Positions 1-8,233 of a stretch of 64,000 bases of DNA are shown one piece after another; position 1 is the first letter of the stretch; each line of letters starts with the position of its first letter. The position numbers and the translations under genes are program-made. Location: positions 102,046 through 166,045 of the forward strand of contig CAWFBJ010000023.1 in NCBI GenBank assembly GCA_963814055.1, written 5' to 3'. This DNA comes from AWTP1-13 sp963814055 (lineage in GTDB: Bacteria > Pseudomonadota > Alphaproteobacteria > Rhizobiales > Hyphomicrobiaceae). The notes under the pieces were generated by a model. That model saw nothing but the letters and a program-made list of their open reading frames with translations, was not told the origin of the DNA and did no database searches.

Positions 1-505
1 GTTCAACGTTGTAGTCGGCGTTCTGCAGCAGCTTGAGGATGATGTTCTCGACATCCTCACCGACATAGCCGGCCTCCGTCAGCGTGGTGGCGTCGGCCAT
101 GGTAAACGGCACGTCGAGAATGCGCGCGAGCGTCTGCGCCAGCAGCGTCTTGCCGCAGCCTGTGGGGCCGACCAGCAAGATGTTGGACTTGGCGAGTTCG
201 ACGTCGTTGTTCTTGCCCGCGTGGTTGAGCCGCTTGTAATGATTGTGCACCGCAACCGAGAGCACGCGCTTGGCATGGTCCTGGCCGATCACGTAGGAAT
301 CGAGAACCGTGCAGATCTCGCTCGGCGTGGGCACGCCGTCCCGCGATTTGACCAGGGTGTTCTTGTTCTCCTCCCGGATGATGTCCATGCACAGTTCGAC
401 GCATTCATCGCAGATGAATACCGTCGGACCCGCGATCAGCTTGCGGACCTCATGCTGGCTCTTGCCACAGAAGGAGCAGTAGAGGGTGTTCTTTTCCTGG
501 GCCAT
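1..505 (-). CDS. clpX: ClpX, ATP-binding unfoldase subunit of ClpXP (N-terminal 168 residues, runs off the window)
   Basis: The gene starts at the ATG at 505-503 and leaves the window at its left edge, so only the first 168 codons are visible. The N-terminal C4 zinc-binding domain is clear (Cys10, Cys13, Cys32, Cys35), followed by the AAA+ core with Walker A GPTGCGKT at residues 113-120 and the family-typical GYVGEDVE stretch. ClpX recognises and unfolds cytoplasmic substrates and feeds them to ClpP. It lies downstream of clpP and tig on the same strand, the usual alphaproteobacterial order. The 341-nt gap to clpP suggests that it may have its own promoter. Confidence 0.98.
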   Translation of the reverse strand, partial: MAQEKNTLYCSFCGKSQHEVRKLIAGPTVFICDECVELCMDIIREENKNTLVKSRDGVPTPSEICTVLDSYVIGQDHAKRVLSVAVHNHYKRLNHAGKNNDVELAKSNILLVGPTGCGKTLLAQTLARILDVPFTMADATTLTEAGYVGEDVENIILKLLQNADYNVE

Positions 506-818
506 CCGGTTTCTCTCGAGGCGTCCCTTTTTGGGCGATCGATAACGCAACCTGTAGGGCCGATCGCTCTACTCTACCCTACAACTACAGCGCTTTGGCC
601 GGACTCTTTGGGGCGGTCGACCCCAATCTGAGCATGCTAACGGCGCTGGGATCAAGATTGGATTAACATCTCTTTTGTTGCGGCCGTTCACCGTCTCGCA
701 TAGGCCACTATGGACTGGCCAACACATTGTCGGCCCAGAGGCCTGCAAAGCGCGCGCCAAGTCGAGCGCTCCAAACCAGTTCACTTCCGTTATCGGCCAG
801 ATTTTGGTTCAATTGACG

Positions 819-837
819 CGGCTCTTTTCACGAGCCG
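819..837 (-). terminator. Possible weak hairpin after clpP
   Basis: The segment is an inverted repeat (arms CGGCTC and GAGCCG with a short loop) about 10 nt after the clpP stop codon, on the clpP side of the clpP-clpX gap. There is no clear U-tract after it on the minus strand, so it may be only a pause or processing hairpin. The rest of the 506-846 gap holds no gene I can support. Confidence 0.25.
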
Positions 838-846
838 GTGCGGCAT

Positions 847-1491
847 TTAAGACCCCTTGCTGCCGGGAAACAGGCCGTCTGCCTCGTCTCTCTTTTCCAG
901 GACCTTGTCGATAAGGCCAAAGTCCCTGGCCTGGTCGGCGGTCATGAAGAAATCCCGATCCAGGGTTTTCTCAATTGTCTCATAGCTCTTTTGTGTATGC
1001 TTCACATATACTTCGTTCAGGCGACGCTTCATCTTAATGATGTCTTCAGCATGGCGTTCGATATCGCTCGCCTGACCCGAGAACCCCCCGGATGGCTGAT
1101 GCACCATGATGCGCGCGTTGGCCAGCGCGTAGCGCATGCCAGGGGTGCCCGCGCAGAGCAGCAAGGAGCCCATCGACGCGGCTTGGCCGATACATAAGGT
1201 CGAGATCTGCGGACGCACGAACTGCATGGTGTCGTAGATTGCCATCCCGGCGGTGACCACGCCGCCTGGGGAATTGATGTACATGGCGATTTCCTTCTTG
1301 GGGTTCTCAGCCTCCAAGAACAGCAGCTGCATGCAGATCGATGCCGCCATGTGGTCTTCGACCACGCCGGTCACAAAGATGATCCGCTCCTTCAGCAGGC
1401 GCGACGGCAGATCGTAACCGCGCTCACCCCGTGTCGTCTGCTCGACGACGATGGGCCAGAACGTGCTCCTTGGAGAATTCGCGTTATACAT
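847..1491 (-). CDS. clpP: ClpP, ATP-dependent Clp protease proteolytic subunit
   Basis: A 214-residue serine protease of normal ClpP length. The catalytic triad is visible: Ser106 in GQAASMGS, His131 in the MVHQPSGG motif, and Asp180 in the LDRDFFM segment. INSPGG at residues 72-77 is the conserved substrate-cleft loop. It forms the tetradecameric degradation chamber of ClpXP in the cytoplasm. It sits between tig (90 nt upstream) and clpX on the same strand, so co-expression with trigger factor is likely. The short N-terminal extension before the conserved PIVVEQT motif is typical of alphaproteobacteria. Confidence 0.98.
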   Translation of the reverse strand: MYNANSPRSTFWPIVVEQTTRGERGYDLPSRLLKERIIFVTGVVEDHMAASICMQLLFLEAENPKKEIAMYINSPGGVVTAGMAIYDTMQFVRPQISTLCIGQAASMGSLLLCAGTPGMRYALANARIMVHQPSGGFSGQASDIERHAEDIIKMKRRLNEVYVKHTQKSYETIEKTLDRDFFMTADQARDFGLIDKVLEKRDEADGLFPGSKGS

Positions 1492-1581
1492 CTTGTCCCT
1501 ACAGGTCGTTGGCGGCGGCGACGCAAAGTTACGACGCCAGAGCTAGAAGATTGGGTCGAATTGTCACGCTTTCAAGCGCCA

Positions 1582-3102
1582 TTATGACTTGTCACCGCTA
1601 TGCTTGTGACCGTGGTCGTGAGCATGATCGTGGCCGTGGTGATCATGGCTATGGTCGTGATGGTCATGATCATGACCGTGGCTATGGTCATGATGGCTAT
1701 GGTCGTGCCCGTGATCATGACCGTGAGCATGATGATGCACATGCGCCAACGCATCGTCGTCGCCAGCCACGGGCTTGAGCAGTTCCTCCGGCGTAACTTT
1801 CTTCTCCGCCGGCTTGGCCACCTCCAGAATATGGTCGATGACCTTGTCCTCGAAAATCGGCGCCCGCAGCTCCACGAGCGCAGCCGGGTTCTTCTCGTAG
1901 TACTCGTAGACCATGCGCTCCTGGCCCGGATAGCGCCGCGCCTGCTCGATCAGGGCGCGCTTGAGCTCATCCTGGCTCACCTGCAGCTTCTGCTTGTCGC
2001 CGATTTCCCCGATCACCAGCCCCAGCCGCACACGGCGCTCGGCGATTTTGCGGTATTCGGTCCGCAGCTCCTCCTCCGGCTTGCCGGCATCGGCAACGGT
2101 CTTCCCCTCCGATTCCAGCGACTGCGCGAACTGTCTCCAGATGCCCTCGAACTCGCCATTGACCAGCGTTTCGGGCAACGCGAAGTCATGCGCCTTGTCG
2201 AGCGCGTCGAGGGCCTGGCGCTTGATTTTCATGCGCGCAACGGACGCGTACTCGCCTGCAATCTTGCCGCGCACCAGCTCCTTGAGTTGGTCCAGCGACT
2301 GCGCGCCCAGGGTCTTGGCGAAATCGTCATTGACCTCCGGCCGCACGGGCCTGGCCACCTCCTTCACGTTGACCGTGAATTCAGCGTCCTTGCCGGCAAC
2401 TTCCTTGCCCGGATAGTCGTCCGGGAACTTGACCTTGACGAGGCGCTCCTCACCGGCCTTGGCCCCTTCGAGACCTTCAACGAAGCCCGGAATGAACTGG
2501 CCCTCGCCGACAACGAGCTGGACGTCTTCACCCTTGCCGCCGTCGAATTCCACGCCGTCGATCCGGCCGACAAAATCAATCGTGAGGCGATCGCCTTTGC
2601 CTGCCGATCTCTCGGCCTCGGGTTCGTGCTTGATGGAGCGTTCCACCAGGTCGGCCACTGCCTTATCCACCGCCTCATCGGCAACGTCGGCGACTTCCCG
2701 CTCGAGCTTCAGCGCCGACAGGTCGGTCACCGTGATGCTAGGGAGAATCTCGAACTTCATCGTGAATGCGAGATCGCCCTGCCCAGAGAGCACCTTCTCG
2801 ATCTCTTCCTTGTCCTCGGTGAAATCGATATTGGGCTGATGTGCAGGCCGCTCGTTGCGATCTTGCACGGCCTTCCGGCTCGTCTCCTCCACGGTCTGCT
2901 GCACGACCTCGGCCATCACCGAGCGGCCGTACAGTTTCTTGACGTGCGCCAGAGGCACTTTGCCCTTGCGGAAGCCCTTGAGCTGGATCTGGCCTTTCAC
3001 CTCATCGATACGCGCGGTGAACCGGTCGCTGAGCTCGCTGTGGCCCACGACCACTTTCAGCTCGCGCTTGAGGCCAGAAGAACTCGTCTCGGTTACTTGC
3101 AT
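1582..3102 (-). CDS. tig: Trigger factor with a histidine-rich C-terminal tail
   Basis: Ribosome-associated chaperone and peptidyl-prolyl isomerase of 506 residues. The N-terminal ribosome-binding domain carries the signature GFRKGKVP (about residues 43-50); a central FKBP-type domain includes DRLTIDFVGRIDG and the GQFIPGFVEGLEG segment; the helical C-terminal substrate arms follow. The normal protein ends near residue 452, close to the usual family length. It is followed by about 53 residues made almost only of His, Asp, Gly and Ser (27 His), which would bind Ni, Zn or similar metals. It begins 80 nt after tRNA-Leu on the same strand and heads the tig-clpP-clpX group. Confidence 0.97.
   Translation of the reverse strand: MQVTETSSSGLKRELKVVVGHSELSDRFTARIDEVKGQIQLKGFRKGKVPLAHVKKLYGRSVMAEVVQQTVEETSRKAVQDRNERPAHQPNIDFTEDKEEIEKVLSGQGDLAFTMKFEILPSITVTDLSALKLEREVADVADEAVDKAVADLVERSIKHEPEAERSAGKGDRLTIDFVGRIDGVEFDGGKGEDVQLVVGEGQFIPGFVEGLEGAKAGEERLVKVKFPDDYPGKEVAGKDAEFTVNVKEVARPVRPEVNDDFAKTLGAQSLDQLKELVRGKIAGEYASVARMKIKRQALDALDKAHDFALPETLVNGEFEGIWRQFAQSLESEGKTVADAGKPEEELRTEYRKIAERRVRLGLVIGEIGDKQKLQVSQDELKRALIEQARRYPGQERMVYEYYEKNPAALVELRAPIFEDKVIDHILEVAKPAEKKVTPEELLKPVAGDDDALAHVHHHAHGHDHGHDHSHHDHSHGHDHDHHDHSHDHHGHDHAHDHGHKHSGDKS
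1594..1743 (-). repeat. Degenerate in-frame repeat coding the His/Asp tail of trigger factor
   Basis: The 3' end of tig is built of degenerate 6-nt units (CAT/CAC followed by GAC, GGT or AGC on the coding strand), giving alternating His-Asp and His-Gly dipeptides in residues 454-503. The codons alternate CAC/CAT, so it is not a perfect microsatellite and selection on the protein is plausible. Such repeats can expand or contract by slippage. Confidence 0.85.
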
Positions 3103-3182
3103 CTCGTCCGCCTTGATCGCCGCTGCTGGGCCCCATGCCCCGTGCCGGCACCGTCAGTTCGTTGCCCCGTAGACGCATGCAT

Positions 3183-3267
3183 TGGTGCGGGCGGAGGGAC
3201 TCGAACCCCCACGGCTTGCGCCGCTGGAACCTAAATCCAGTGCGTCTGCCAATTCCGCCACGCCCGC
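3183..3267 (-). tRNA. tRNA-Leu(UAG)
   Basis: Read on the minus strand from 3267, an 85-nt type II tRNA folds with a 7-bp acceptor stem (GCGGGCG with CGCCCGC), D arm, an anticodon stem CTGGA/TCCAG with loop TTTAGGT (anticodon TAG), a long variable arm (GGCGCAAGCC region) and a T arm containing GGTTCGAGTCC. Discriminator A and an encoded CCA at 3185-3183 complete it. It lies directly upstream of tig in the same direction. Confidence 0.95.
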
Positions 3268-3421
3268 GAAACAATGGCCGCGCCGCCGACGGGACGCCGG
3301 CGCTACGCGCGCCCGCAACGCCCTGCGCTGTGGGTTGGGGGCACATATATCGGGCAGGGTCCGGCAAAATCAATCCTCAATTGGGGATGCAGGTTGCACC
3401 TACCGGCCCCAGCCCATGGCC

Positions 3422-3450
3422 TTGCACGTTCCGGCACCCATATCTAGGGT
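3422..3450 (+). promoter_or_regulatory. Candidate sigma-70 promoter for the cysteine synthase operon
   Basis: TTGCAC at 3422-3427 is separated by exactly 17 nt from TAGGGT at 3445-3450. The -35 matches the consensus well and the -10 poorly. It lies 34 nt before a GTG start that has a strong purine-rich ribosome site (GGGGGAG at about 3469-3475). Confidence 0.35.
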
Positions 3451-3483
3451 AGTATCCATTCAAAAAAGGGGGAGAACCGCCTC

Positions 3484-4533
3484 GTGACCATCGTCAACGG
3501 CGTGGCCGCAGCGGTGGGCCGCACGCCACTGATCAAGCTCAAGCGCGCTTCCGAACAGACCGGCTGCACAATCCTGGGCAAGGCCGAGTTCATGAACCCC
3601 GGTCAGTCCGTCAAGGACCGGGCTGCGCTGTTTATTATCCAGGATGCGGTCAAACGCGGCACCCTCAAGACCGGAGGCACGATTGTAGAGGGTACTGCGG
3701 GTAACACAGGCATCGGCCTCACGGTCGTGGGCAACGCCCTTGGCTTCCGCACCGTCATCGTCATTCCGCAGACTCAGAGCCAGGAAAAGAAGGATGCGCT
3801 ACGCCTCCTCGGAGCCCAGCTCGTCGAGGTTCCGGCTCTGCCCTACAAGAACCCGAACAGCTACGTGCACTACTCGGAGCGCCTGGCGCAGGAGCTTGCC
3901 AAAACCGAACCCAATGGCGCGATCTGGGCCAACCAGTGGGACAACACCGCCAACCGTCGCGCCCACATCGAGACGACGGCCGAGGAGATCTGGGCCGATA
4001 CGGACGGAAAGGTGGACGGTTTCGTGTCCGCCGTCGGGTCAGGCGGTACGCTGGGCGGCGTTTCCGACGGCCTGAAGGCCAAACGCAAGGACATCCAGAT
4101 CGCTCTGGCCGACGTGCCCGGCGCGGCGCTCTATAGCTACTACACCACCGGCGTCTTGAAGTCGGAGGGCTCATCGATCACCGAAGGCATCGGACAGGGC
4201 CGCATCACCAAGAACATCGAAGGTGCGGTGGTGGATCGCGCCTACCTGATCCCCGATGCGGAATCGGTTTCGGTCTGCTTCCAGCTCCTGCAGGAGGAAG
4301 GCCTGTGCCTCGGCGGTTCCTCGGGGGTCAACGTGGCGGGCGCCATCCGCTTGGCCAAGGAGCTGGGTCCAGGCAAAACCATTGTCACGCTACTTTGCGA
4401 CTACGGCACGCGCTATCAGTCGAAGTTGTTCGATCCGGCATTTCTGAAATCGAAGGGCCTGCCCGTGCCGAGCTGGCTTGCCGGCGCGCCGCCACCGATC
4501 CCGCAGGTATTCGTGGACGCGGACAAGGCTTAG
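3484..4533 (+). CDS. cysK: Cysteine synthase A-type PLP enzyme
   Basis: 349-residue fold-type II PLP enzyme that would form cysteine from O-acetylserine and sulfide. The PLP lysine is Lys44 in NPGQSVKDRAA; the substrate loop EGTAGNTGIGL and the phosphate-binding SGGTLGG segment are present, as is the C-terminal GGSSGVN loop. It starts with GTG, preceded by a strong ribosome site. The length is somewhat above the usual 310-320 residues of enteric CysK because of a longer C-terminal part, as in several alphaproteobacterial members. It is first in a tight operon with an Ala-tRNA editing gene and a sulfurtransferase gene. A related cystathionine beta-synthase-like role cannot be excluded. Confidence 0.9.
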   Translation: MTIVNGVAAAVGRTPLIKLKRASEQTGCTILGKAEFMNPGQSVKDRAALFIIQDAVKRGTLKTGGTIVEGTAGNTGIGLTVVGNALGFRTVIVIPQTQSQEKKDALRLLGAQLVEVPALPYKNPNSYVHYSERLAQELAKTEPNGAIWANQWDNTANRRAHIETTAEEIWADTDGKVDGFVSAVGSGGTLGGVSDGLKAKRKDIQIALADVPGAALYSYYTTGVLKSEGSSITEGIGQGRITKNIEGAVVDRAYLIPDAESVSVCFQLLQEEGLCLGGSSGVNVAGAIRLAKELGPGKTIVTLLCDYGTRYQSKLFDPAFLKSKGLPVPSWLAGAPPPIPQVFVDADKA

Positions 4534-4536
4534 CGC

Positions 4537-5256
4537 GTGACCGAGCAGCTTTACCGCACCGACGCCTATCTCCGTGACTGCACGGCACGCGTACTTGCCG
4601 TTAACGAGCGCGGCGGCATCGTGCTCGACCGCACAGTGTTCTATGCGGCAGCCGGCGGCCAGCCCGGCGACAAGGGGATGATCGAGACCGAGGGGGGCAG
4701 GTGCCCCATCGCCACGACGGTGTACGACACCGACAAAGCCACGATCGTGCACGTCCCCGCTGAAGGCGCCGCGCTGCCGTCGCCCGGTCAAACCGTGCGC
4801 GCGGTACTCGATTGGGAGACGCGCGCCAGGCTCATGCGCATGCACACGGGCCTGCATCTGCTGTGTTCCCTGGTGAAGTTTCCCGTCACGGGTGGCCAGG
4901 TGGGTGCCGACGAGGGCCGCCTCGATTTCGACATCGAGGACGCTTCTGCCGTCGACAAGGACAGGCTGAGTGCCGATCTCGCCGGCCTGATCGCCGCCAA
5001 TCACCCGGTCACCGAGCGCTGGATCACCGATGCCGAACTGGAAGCAAATCCCGGCTTGGTCCGTACCATGGCCGTGAAGCCGCCGATGGGCACGGGCAAG
5101 GTGCGCCTTGTCGTCATCGGCGAAAACGGCGCCGTGGACCTGCAGCCCTGCGGCGGAACGCATGTCCGAACAACCGGTGAGATCGGGCAGGTTGTGATCA
5201 CCAAAATCGAGAAAAAAGGCAAGCTGAACCGCCGCATCCGCGTGGCGTTCACCTAA
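4537..5256 (+). CDS. alaX: AlaX-type alanyl-tRNA editing protein
   Basis: 239-residue stand-alone editing domain that hydrolyses Ser- or Gly-mischarged tRNA-Ala in trans. The four zinc ligands of the family are visible: His103 and His107 in MHTGLH, then Cys205 and His209 in CGGTHV. An N-terminal beta-barrel like that of AlaRS (FYAAAGGQPGD) precedes them, as in AlaX-M/L forms. It starts with GTG just 3 nt after the cysteine synthase stop, and its stop overlaps the ATG of a longer reading of the next gene, so the three genes are translated as one operon. Confidence 0.93.
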   Translation: MTEQLYRTDAYLRDCTARVLAVNERGGIVLDRTVFYAAAGGQPGDKGMIETEGGRCPIATTVYDTDKATIVHVPAEGAALPSPGQTVRAVLDWETRARLMRMHTGLHLLCSLVKFPVTGGQVGADEGRLDFDIEDASAVDKDRLSADLAGLIAANHPVTERWITDAELEANPGLVRTMAVKPPMGTGKVRLVVIGENGAVDLQPCGGTHVRTTGEIGQVVITKIEKKGKLNRRIRVAFT

Positions 5257-5273
5257 TGGAGGAACACAAAAGT

Positions 5274-6140
5274 ATGCAGAACCCAGCCCATTGGCTCGTC
5301 GAAACGCAATGGCTTGCCGATCACCTCAACGCACCGGATCTCATCGTTCTCGACGCATCGCTGCATCTGCCCGTCACCGGCCGCAATCCCAAAGCCGAGT
5401 TCCTGCAGGCCCATATTCCCGGCGCGCTGTTCTTCGACATTGAAGACGTGTCGGACGAGAAGAATCCGCTGCCCCACATGCTGCCGTCGCCGACCAAATT
5501 CGCCAGCCGCATGAAAAGGATGGGCGTGGGCGACGGCATGCGCGTTGTGGTCTACGACAGCGAAGGCCTCTACTCGGCCGCACGTGCCTGGTGGATGTTT
5601 CGCATCATGGGGCACGACGATGTGGTCGTGCTCAATGGGGGGCTCAAGAAGTGGAAGGCCGAAGGACGGTCGCTAGAGGACGGCCAACCGCCGCGGCGCA
5701 CGGAACGCCATTTCACGGCGCGCTTCCATGGCGAACTCGTGCGCGACGCCGCTGAAATGAAGGCTTTGATCGGGGACAAGACCACGCAGATGGTCGATGC
5801 GCGCGCCGCCGGGCGGTTCGAGGGCCGCGATGCCGACCCGCGCCCGGGTCTGCGCGTCGGACATATCCCCACATCACGCAATGTGCCCTTTGCCACGCTG
5901 CTCAATCCCGACGGCACGCTGAAGCCCGCCGTTGAGCTGCGCGAGCTGTTCGCGAAGGCCGGCGTCGACATCGCAAGGCCGGTGGTCGCCACGTGCGGAT
6001 CGGGCGTCACTGCCGGCGTCGTAGCCTTGGCCCTTGCACTCCTGGGTCGACCCGATAGCGCTGTCTACGACGGGTCATGGGTGGAGTGGGGCATGGCGGA
6101 CAACGGCCTGCCGGTCGCCACGGGGCCGGCCAAACTATGA
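5274..6140 (+). CDS. sseA: 3-mercaptopyruvate sulfurtransferase
   Basis: Two-domain rhodanese-fold enzyme of 288 residues, the usual length, which moves sulfur from 3-mercaptopyruvate to thiol acceptors or cyanide. The active-site loop CGSGVT (Cys241) is the mercaptopyruvate type and not the CRKGVT loop of thiosulfate sulfurtransferases. I place the start at the ATG at 5274 because GGAGG (5258-5262) lies at a good distance upstream; the in-frame ATG at 5256 would overlap the previous stop and has no ribosome site of its own. It shares an operon with cysteine synthase, which fits a role in cysteine/sulfur balance. Confidence 0.93.
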   Translation: MQNPAHWLVETQWLADHLNAPDLIVLDASLHLPVTGRNPKAEFLQAHIPGALFFDIEDVSDEKNPLPHMLPSPTKFASRMKRMGVGDGMRVVVYDSEGLYSAARAWWMFRIMGHDDVVVLNGGLKKWKAEGRSLEDGQPPRRTERHFTARFHGELVRDAAEMKALIGDKTTQMVDARAAGRFEGRDADPRPGLRVGHIPTSRNVPFATLLNPDGTLKPAVELRELFAKAGVDIARPVVATCGSGVTAGVVALALALLGRPDSAVYDGSWVEWGMADNGLPVATGPAKL

Positions 6141-6292
6141 CGTCGTGTAGCAGCAGTTGTACAGCTCTAGCTGATGCCACGATGCTGCGACGGCGGCCGG
6201 CTCGCTAAGCTTAGCCTTTGCAATATCAGTGGGAATCTTCGAGTTGGTGGAACCATACGGCTGCGGCCTCGTTAGGGTCAGGCGGGGTTTGA

Positions 6293-6598
6293 ATGATGGG
6301 GACCGCGCTCGGCGGCGAGGCCGAGCTGCCAATGCCGGAGGGGAGACCAGTGGATGACACTGGAGGTCCGCAGGGCGAGGACCTTGTGGAGACGACACAA
6401 CGCCAAAATTCCAATCTGCAACGCCTGATCGACGTGGTGGGAGCGCTTCTGGCGGGCTCGCACGAGCTGCTGAAACGCCTGCAGCCGATGCCAGTTGCCG
6501 GGCTGCCCGAGGACAGGGCGCACGGTCAGCAGGGAGCCGGCACGCCCGGAGCCCCACCTTCAGACGAGGCGCAGCCGATCGACCTGGAGAAAAGTTAA
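6293..6598 (+). CDS. Possible small hypothetical protein
   Basis: This 101-residue reading frame is the only one I can weakly support in the 6141-6770 gap. It is acidic, with a central amphipathic helix (LQRLIDVVGALLAGSHELL) between two Pro/Gly-rich, probably disordered ends. It has no recognisable family, no strong ribosome site, and its 3' end is followed by the convergent TPR gene. It could be a chance frame. The rest of the gap (6141-6292 and 6599-6770) shows nothing I can name. Confidence 0.3.
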   Translation: MMGTALGGEAELPMPEGRPVDDTGGPQGEDLVETTQRQNSNLQRLIDVVGALLAGSHELLKRLQPMPVAGLPEDRAHGQQGAGTPGAPPSDEAQPIDLEKS

Positions 6599-6770
6599 CG
6601 TCCGGGACGGGAACGGGACGCATGACTTGGCGTTTGGATCTGAGCCACCTGCATCCGGCTCCCCCTCCCGGATCGGCCCCAAAGGCCAAAGGTGGCAACC
6701 CGGGCGTCGCGCTTCAGAACCTCCCCATAGTTCAGCGCGGCGCCCTTTTTCAATCAGCCCCGGAAACCCC

Positions 6771-8159
6771 TCACGGCCCGAGACTGCCGAGCGCCTGATC
6801 GAACTTAGCCAGGTCCGAGCGCCACTGCGCCCGATAGGCAGCGATATGATCGAGCCGGGCGATAATCGCGCGGCCGCGCTCGAGCAGCTCGCGTGCCTCA
6901 CTTCCATTGCCGGCGAGCGCTTCCAACGAACCTACCTTGTGATAGCTGACGGCCAGGTCTCGCTGCCACCCGGTCCTGCCCGGATCGGTATCGCCGGCCT
7001 CCTGGGCAAGCTCCAGACCTCGGCGGTAGGCTACGAGCGCCTCTGCCATCCGACCCTTGGCCATGAGGACATCGCCGATACGGTCGAGACTGGCGGACAC
7101 GTCCCATCGGCACTCGACGCATTCGGGATCGCGCCGCGCAATGGACTCGGCCAGAGCGAAGCCGGTGCGAAAGCTCGCCAGCGTACCGTCAAGGTCGCCC
7201 TTGCGCTCCAGAACCTCGCCGACGCGGTCGTATGCGACCGAAAGGTCCCGCTGCCAGCCTGCGTTCTCGGGATCGCGCTTGGCCAGCACTTCCGCGATCG
7301 CAAGGCTGCGCCGATAGCTCTCGAGCGCGAGATCCAGCTGGCCCTGCTCGAGCAGCATGTCGCCGATGCGGTCGTGCGTAATCGAGACATCCCGCTGCCA
7401 TGCCGCATTGTCCGGCTCACGCTCCGCCAGAGCGGTCGCCTCGCGCTGCGCGGCCTCGTAGGCGGAGAAAGCCGCTTCCCGCTCTCCCTTGGCAGCCAGC
7501 ACATCGCCCAGCATGGTTCCAGCACGGTAGCGGACGACTTCGCCGCCGCTCTCACCGGCCAGCTCCATCTGCCGCCGGAACGCTTTTTCGGCAGCTTCCA
7601 GGCGGCCCGCCCGCAGGGACAGAACGCCGAGCAGCATCTGTGCTTGCGCATCGTCGGGCGCAAGTTCGGTGGCCCTGGTGTAAGCCTTCAGCGCATCGCT
7701 GGTATTGTCGAGCACGGACAGCGCCCCCAGTTGGCGCCAATACGCCACCTCGCTACCGTTGAGCTTGCCGCCGTTGAGGCGCTTGCGCAGCATGTGCTTG
7801 GCTTTGCCGCGATGCCCGCCCGCTTCGAGCAGCACTGTATTGGCCGCCGCCTCGATGTCGGCCTCGAAGGCCTCGCACGCCCCCATGGTCGGCGCCCAAT
7901 CGATCCCATCCGCAAACGGCGCCTTGGGCTCCGCAAGACGCAGGCGCAGCCGCTCCTTGAGATCATGAATGCCCCACTGCAGCCGCGCGGCACGCGCCAG
8001 AGCCGATTTGCGGCGGGCGCGACGGTAGATCGTGGCGCCGATCAGTCCGGCAAGAACGAAACCGGCGACGGCCAGCGTGCCCGCATCGAGCGCGGCGATC
8101 CAATTCCCCAGCGCACGCCAGTAGCCCCGCATGCCGTCGAGCAGACTTGCGACGCTCAT
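6771..8159 (-). CDS. Membrane-anchored tetratricopeptide-repeat protein
   Basis: 462 residues. One N-terminal transmembrane helix (about residues 26-44, AGTLAVAGFVLAGLIGAT) is followed by an Arg-rich cytoplasmic-type stretch and a soluble helical region. A canonical TPR unit lies around residues 145-200. From about residue 203 to the end the protein consists of units exactly 48 residues long, each with a W(Q)RD(L/V)-x-V/A-x-x-D-R-I/V-G-D/E-V/M-L core, a pattern seen in kinesin-light-chain-like TPRs. TPRs bind partner proteins; no catalytic domain is present. It is transcribed 74 nt after the pirin gene on the same strand, so they may share a transcript. Its exact role is unknown. Confidence 0.8.
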   Translation of the reverse strand: MSVASLLDGMRGYWRALGNWIAALDAGTLAVAGFVLAGLIGATIYRRARRKSALARAARLQWGIHDLKERLRLRLAEPKAPFADGIDWAPTMGACEAFEADIEAAANTVLLEAGGHRGKAKHMLRKRLNGGKLNGSEVAYWRQLGALSVLDNTSDALKAYTRATELAPDDAQAQMLLGVLSLRAGRLEAAEKAFRRQMELAGESGGEVVRYRAGTMLGDVLAAKGEREAAFSAYEAAQREATALAEREPDNAAWQRDVSITHDRIGDMLLEQGQLDLALESYRRSLAIAEVLAKRDPENAGWQRDLSVAYDRVGEVLERKGDLDGTLASFRTGFALAESIARRDPECVECRWDVSASLDRIGDVLMAKGRMAEALVAYRRGLELAQEAGDTDPGRTGWQRDLAVSYHKVGSLEALAGNGSEARELLERGRAIIARLDHIAAYRAQWRSDLAKFDQALGSLGP

Positions 8160-8233
8160 CCTTCCCCCGCTTCGACAACCGGTCTACTTCACCATGCTCC
8201 GCAATTTCATGACCTGCATATCGCCCTCGCCGC

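Noticed and set aside
660..720. A possible heat-shock (RpoH-type) promoter for clpX on the minus strand
   Set aside because: A CTTGAT box exists upstream of clpX, but the -10 side does not fit at the right spacing.
1594..1743. Short tandem repeats that could suggest a CRISPR or satellite array
   Set aside because: The units are 6-nt codon pairs inside the tig frame and have no spacer-repeat pattern. No CRISPR array was seen elsewhere in the window.
1600..3234. A 544-codon open frame on the plus strand
   Set aside because: It lies exactly antisense to tig, whose protein is a clear trigger factor. The frame is a by-product of high GC and the His/Asp repeat.
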